A model generated the notes under the pieces. The model saw only the letters and a program-made list of their open reading frames with translations. It did no database searches and was not told the DNA's origin. A stretch of 24,866 nucleotides of DNA, from positions 1 through 24,866 of the IMG/VR virus record IMGVR_UViG_3300008107_000452. One strand, 5' to 3'. Both the position numbers and the translations under genes were made by a program. Positions 22,965 to 24,866 of the stretch are shown here, piece by piece; within the stretch, counting starts at the first letter, position 1; each line of letters starts with the position of its first letter. The DNA comes from a virus.

Positions 22965-24866
22965 TTACTCAAACCCTAATTTTTCTTTTAACATTTTTAC
23001 TTCCGCTTTCAATTCTTCAATCATTTTTTGTTGTTCCTGAATAGCGTTTACTAATAATGCCGGTATTGCTCTATCTCTCAATGCTAAATATCCACCATCA
23101 TCAGGTCTTACTAATAATGGTTCAACATCTTCAACTTCTTGTGCTATGAAACCAATATCATGTCTTAATCCGGTTGTTTCATACTCATCAGTACCTTCTT
23201 TCCAATCAAATTCAACACCTCTAAGTCTAAGTACTTTATCCAATGCATTTTCATAGTACTTAACATTATCTTTCAATCTTCTATCCGAAGGGGAGCCATA
23301 TGCGATAATGTTGTTTGATGCGATAATCACACCATCATATCTTAAGTTGATGTTTGCACCACCACCTCTATTACCACTATGGATTCTTAAACCATATGAA
23401 GCTCTTAATGCTAAATAACCATCATTTAAGTCAACTAAATCACCATCATCCGATACCCAAATACCACCAGAACCATAGTTATCAAAGTTTGAACGTAAGA
23501 TATAAGGAGTACCCAAAGTATCATCATTCAAATAGTATCTCTGCCATCTGGAAGACCAACCACCCCATCTTACAACGTTATCACCATCCAAACCTAAGTT
23601 AATAGCATAATAGCCTCCTTTGTGGAATGACATAAACGCACCATTATTACCAGTAGAGTATGGTTGACACATTGCCGAATCGGTTTGTGTTGCGTAGTAT
23701 CCTCTATTGTAAGTAAAGTAAACTCTTGAATAGTGGTTGTAGTCATAAGTAGGAATACAATATTCACCTCTATTATTTGAGTCAACCTGTGCTTTCCAAC
23801 CTGAATTATACGGCCAAGAGTTTCTAAACCAAAGTCTATCAACTGGTCCACCTTCTATTTGCCATCCATATCCATAACCACTATAAACATAGTGATATGT
23901 CTGCATACCTAACCAGTGTGATGTTCCAGGAGGCTGGTTTCCAGGATTTGACCAAGTATCGGTAAATCCAGCTCCCCATCCTTGAACAGTATTCAGGTCT
24001 TGAGTACCCCAACCCATTACACCGGTCCAGTGGTTACTATCACCGGTATAATCATTTCTACGATAGTTAGAACCACCTTTACCCGTCAAGCCGGTTCTCA
24101 TTCTACCATAATCAGTCAGACCTTGCCATTGAGAGTTACCATTGCCATCAAAGTAAAATGATGTATCTCTATCATAGTAAATGTTAAATCTCGCATCATT
24201 ACCATATGTAATACGATACAACTCCATATGAGCGTTACCATATTCAATACGAATCTGCCAGTTACCAGAACTATTCAACATACCAAATCCACTACCATCC
24301 CAATATCCAGCGTATCCTCTTAAATCAGATTCGTAGTTATTGTAAAAGACTATACCACCATATGCATATCCACCACCAGCTGATTTCCAATATCCATTAT
24401 TAGAATACCAGTGCATTCCTCTGTTTTGATTATACAAACCTTGTCCAGAGTTATTGTTTCTGAACCAACCATTTGCATAAACTTCTTGGAATGTTGGTGA
24501 TGAATCAGTTCTTACTGCCTGATTGATTATACCCGTCAACCATCCCCAATAACTTGTCCATATATTTCCATCTTCTGCAAAATAGTGAGTGTTATTACCA
24601 TCAGTTCTTCTCATAATGTGATAACCACCACTTCTTTGTTGCATGTACAAGTGAGATGAGTGCCATTGAATTTTATTATATTCTCCGGTCCAACCACCCA
24701 TATCAGAATACAGCATATATCCCGGTCTTACATAAAGATTGTTTGTAGATGTTCCTGCAAAACTAGCATCTCCATTACCGCTACCAAAATAATAACCGGT
24801 ACTATTTCTATCGTATGTTATATCTGCTTGAAAAGAACCATATATATAAGTTGTACTACCAGTATC
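22965..24866 (-). CDS. Tail fibre with C-terminal S74 intramolecular chaperone (5' end off window)
   Basis: The frame is open to the right edge, so the N-terminus is missing; 633 residues are visible. An internal ATG at 24716 is not the start, because 50 in-frame residues precede it. The fibre part is very rich in Gly, Tyr, Trp and Asn, with related units such as YDRNSTGYYFGSGNG (18-32) and YDRDTSFYFDGNGN (231-244), typical of beta-helical receptor-binding fibres. The last 107 residues are the peptidase S74 domain: SDRRLKDN with Ser527 and Lys532 as the self-cleaving pair, then GVEFDW, HDIGFIAQEVE, IPALLVNAIQEQQ and a final coiled coil. In endosialidase-type fibres this domain trimerises the fibre and then cuts itself off just before the Ser, here the codon at 23286-23288. 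Confidence 0.92.
   Translation of the reverse strand, partial: DTGSTTYIYGSFQADITYDRNSTGYYFGSGNGDASFAGTSTNNLYVRPGYMLYSDMGGWTGEYNKIQWHSSHLYMQQRSGGYHIMRRTDGNNTHYFAEDGNIWTSYWGWLTGIINQAVRTDSSPTFQEVYANGWFRNNNSGQGLYNQNRGMHWYSNNGYWKSAGGGYAYGGIVFYNNYESDLRGYAGYWDGSGFGMLNSSGNWQIRIEYGNAHMELYRITYGNDARFNIYYDRDTSFYFDGNGNSQWQGLTDYGRMRTGLTGKGGSNYRRNDYTGDSNHWTGVMGWGTQDLNTVQGWGAGFTDTWSNPGNQPPGTSHWLGMQTYHYVYSGYGYGWQIEGGPVDRLWFRNSWPYNSGWKAQVDSNNRGEYCIPTYDYNHYSRVYFTYNRGYYATQTDSAMCQPYSTGNNGAFMSFHKGGYYAINLGLDGDNVVRWGGWSSRWQRYYLNDDTLGTPYILRSNFDNYGSGGIWVSDDGDLVDLNDGYLALRASYGLRIHSGNRGGGANINLRYDGVIIASNNIIAYGSPSDRRLKDNVKYYENALDKVLRLRGVEFDWKEGTDEYETTGLRHDIGFIAQEVEDVEPLLVRPDDGGYLALRDRAIPALLVNAIQEQQKMIEELKAEVKMLKEKLGFE

Noticed and set aside
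24717-24866. Fibre gene starting at the ATG at 24716
   Set aside because: Fifty in-frame fibre-like residues precede it and the frame runs off the window, so this is not the true start.

Overview
The window is a contiguous, AT-rich piece of a contractile-tailed (myovirus-type) phage genome. Every gene I can support is on the minus strand, so transcription runs from right to left. The tail gene order (sheath, tube, gp26-like, gp51-like, tape measure, gp48/54-like baseplate protein) follows the T4 late order 18-19 and 26-51-29-48-54, so this is a distant T4-like virus. Two near-identical promoters of the Bacteroidota type (TTTG, 20 bases, TATATTTG) and the low GC point to a Bacteroidota host, most likely a flavobacterium. 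That host call is an inference. Both window ends cut through genes.

Right part (24866 to 18834): the 3' part of a tail fibre with an S74 self-cleaving chaperone domain, three small tail-region proteins, the tail sheath and the tail tube, closed by a strong bidirectional terminator. Middle (18728 to 7827): the gp26-like protein; a 55-codon gp51-like ORF reached through a seven-T run that looks like a frameshift site; a second terminator; a 77-residue protein; the tape measure; then baseplate proteins, including a LysM-type wedge protein and a large hub protein.

A 450-base non-coding stretch (7409-7781) holds a complete phage-encoded tmRNA (ssrA). It has an encoded CCA, the G3-U70 alanine identity pair, a foldable first pseudoknot, a GAC resume codon 12 bases after that pseudoknot, and an unusually long 24-codon tag ending in YAVAA. 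It has its own promoter and terminator.

Left part (7337 to 1): a small lysine-rich protein, a compact divergent family A DNA polymerase, an exported NUC1-type nuclease, a 1572-residue multidomain protein with a ParB-like and a possible TraB/GumN-like module, and the start of another gene. An ATATTTATA-type element recurs 27-38 bases upstream of seven start codons and is probably the phage's late promoter. The least expected items are the tmRNA with its long tag, the candidate gp26/gp51 frameshift, the unusual polymerase, the secreted nuclease and the large multidomain protein.
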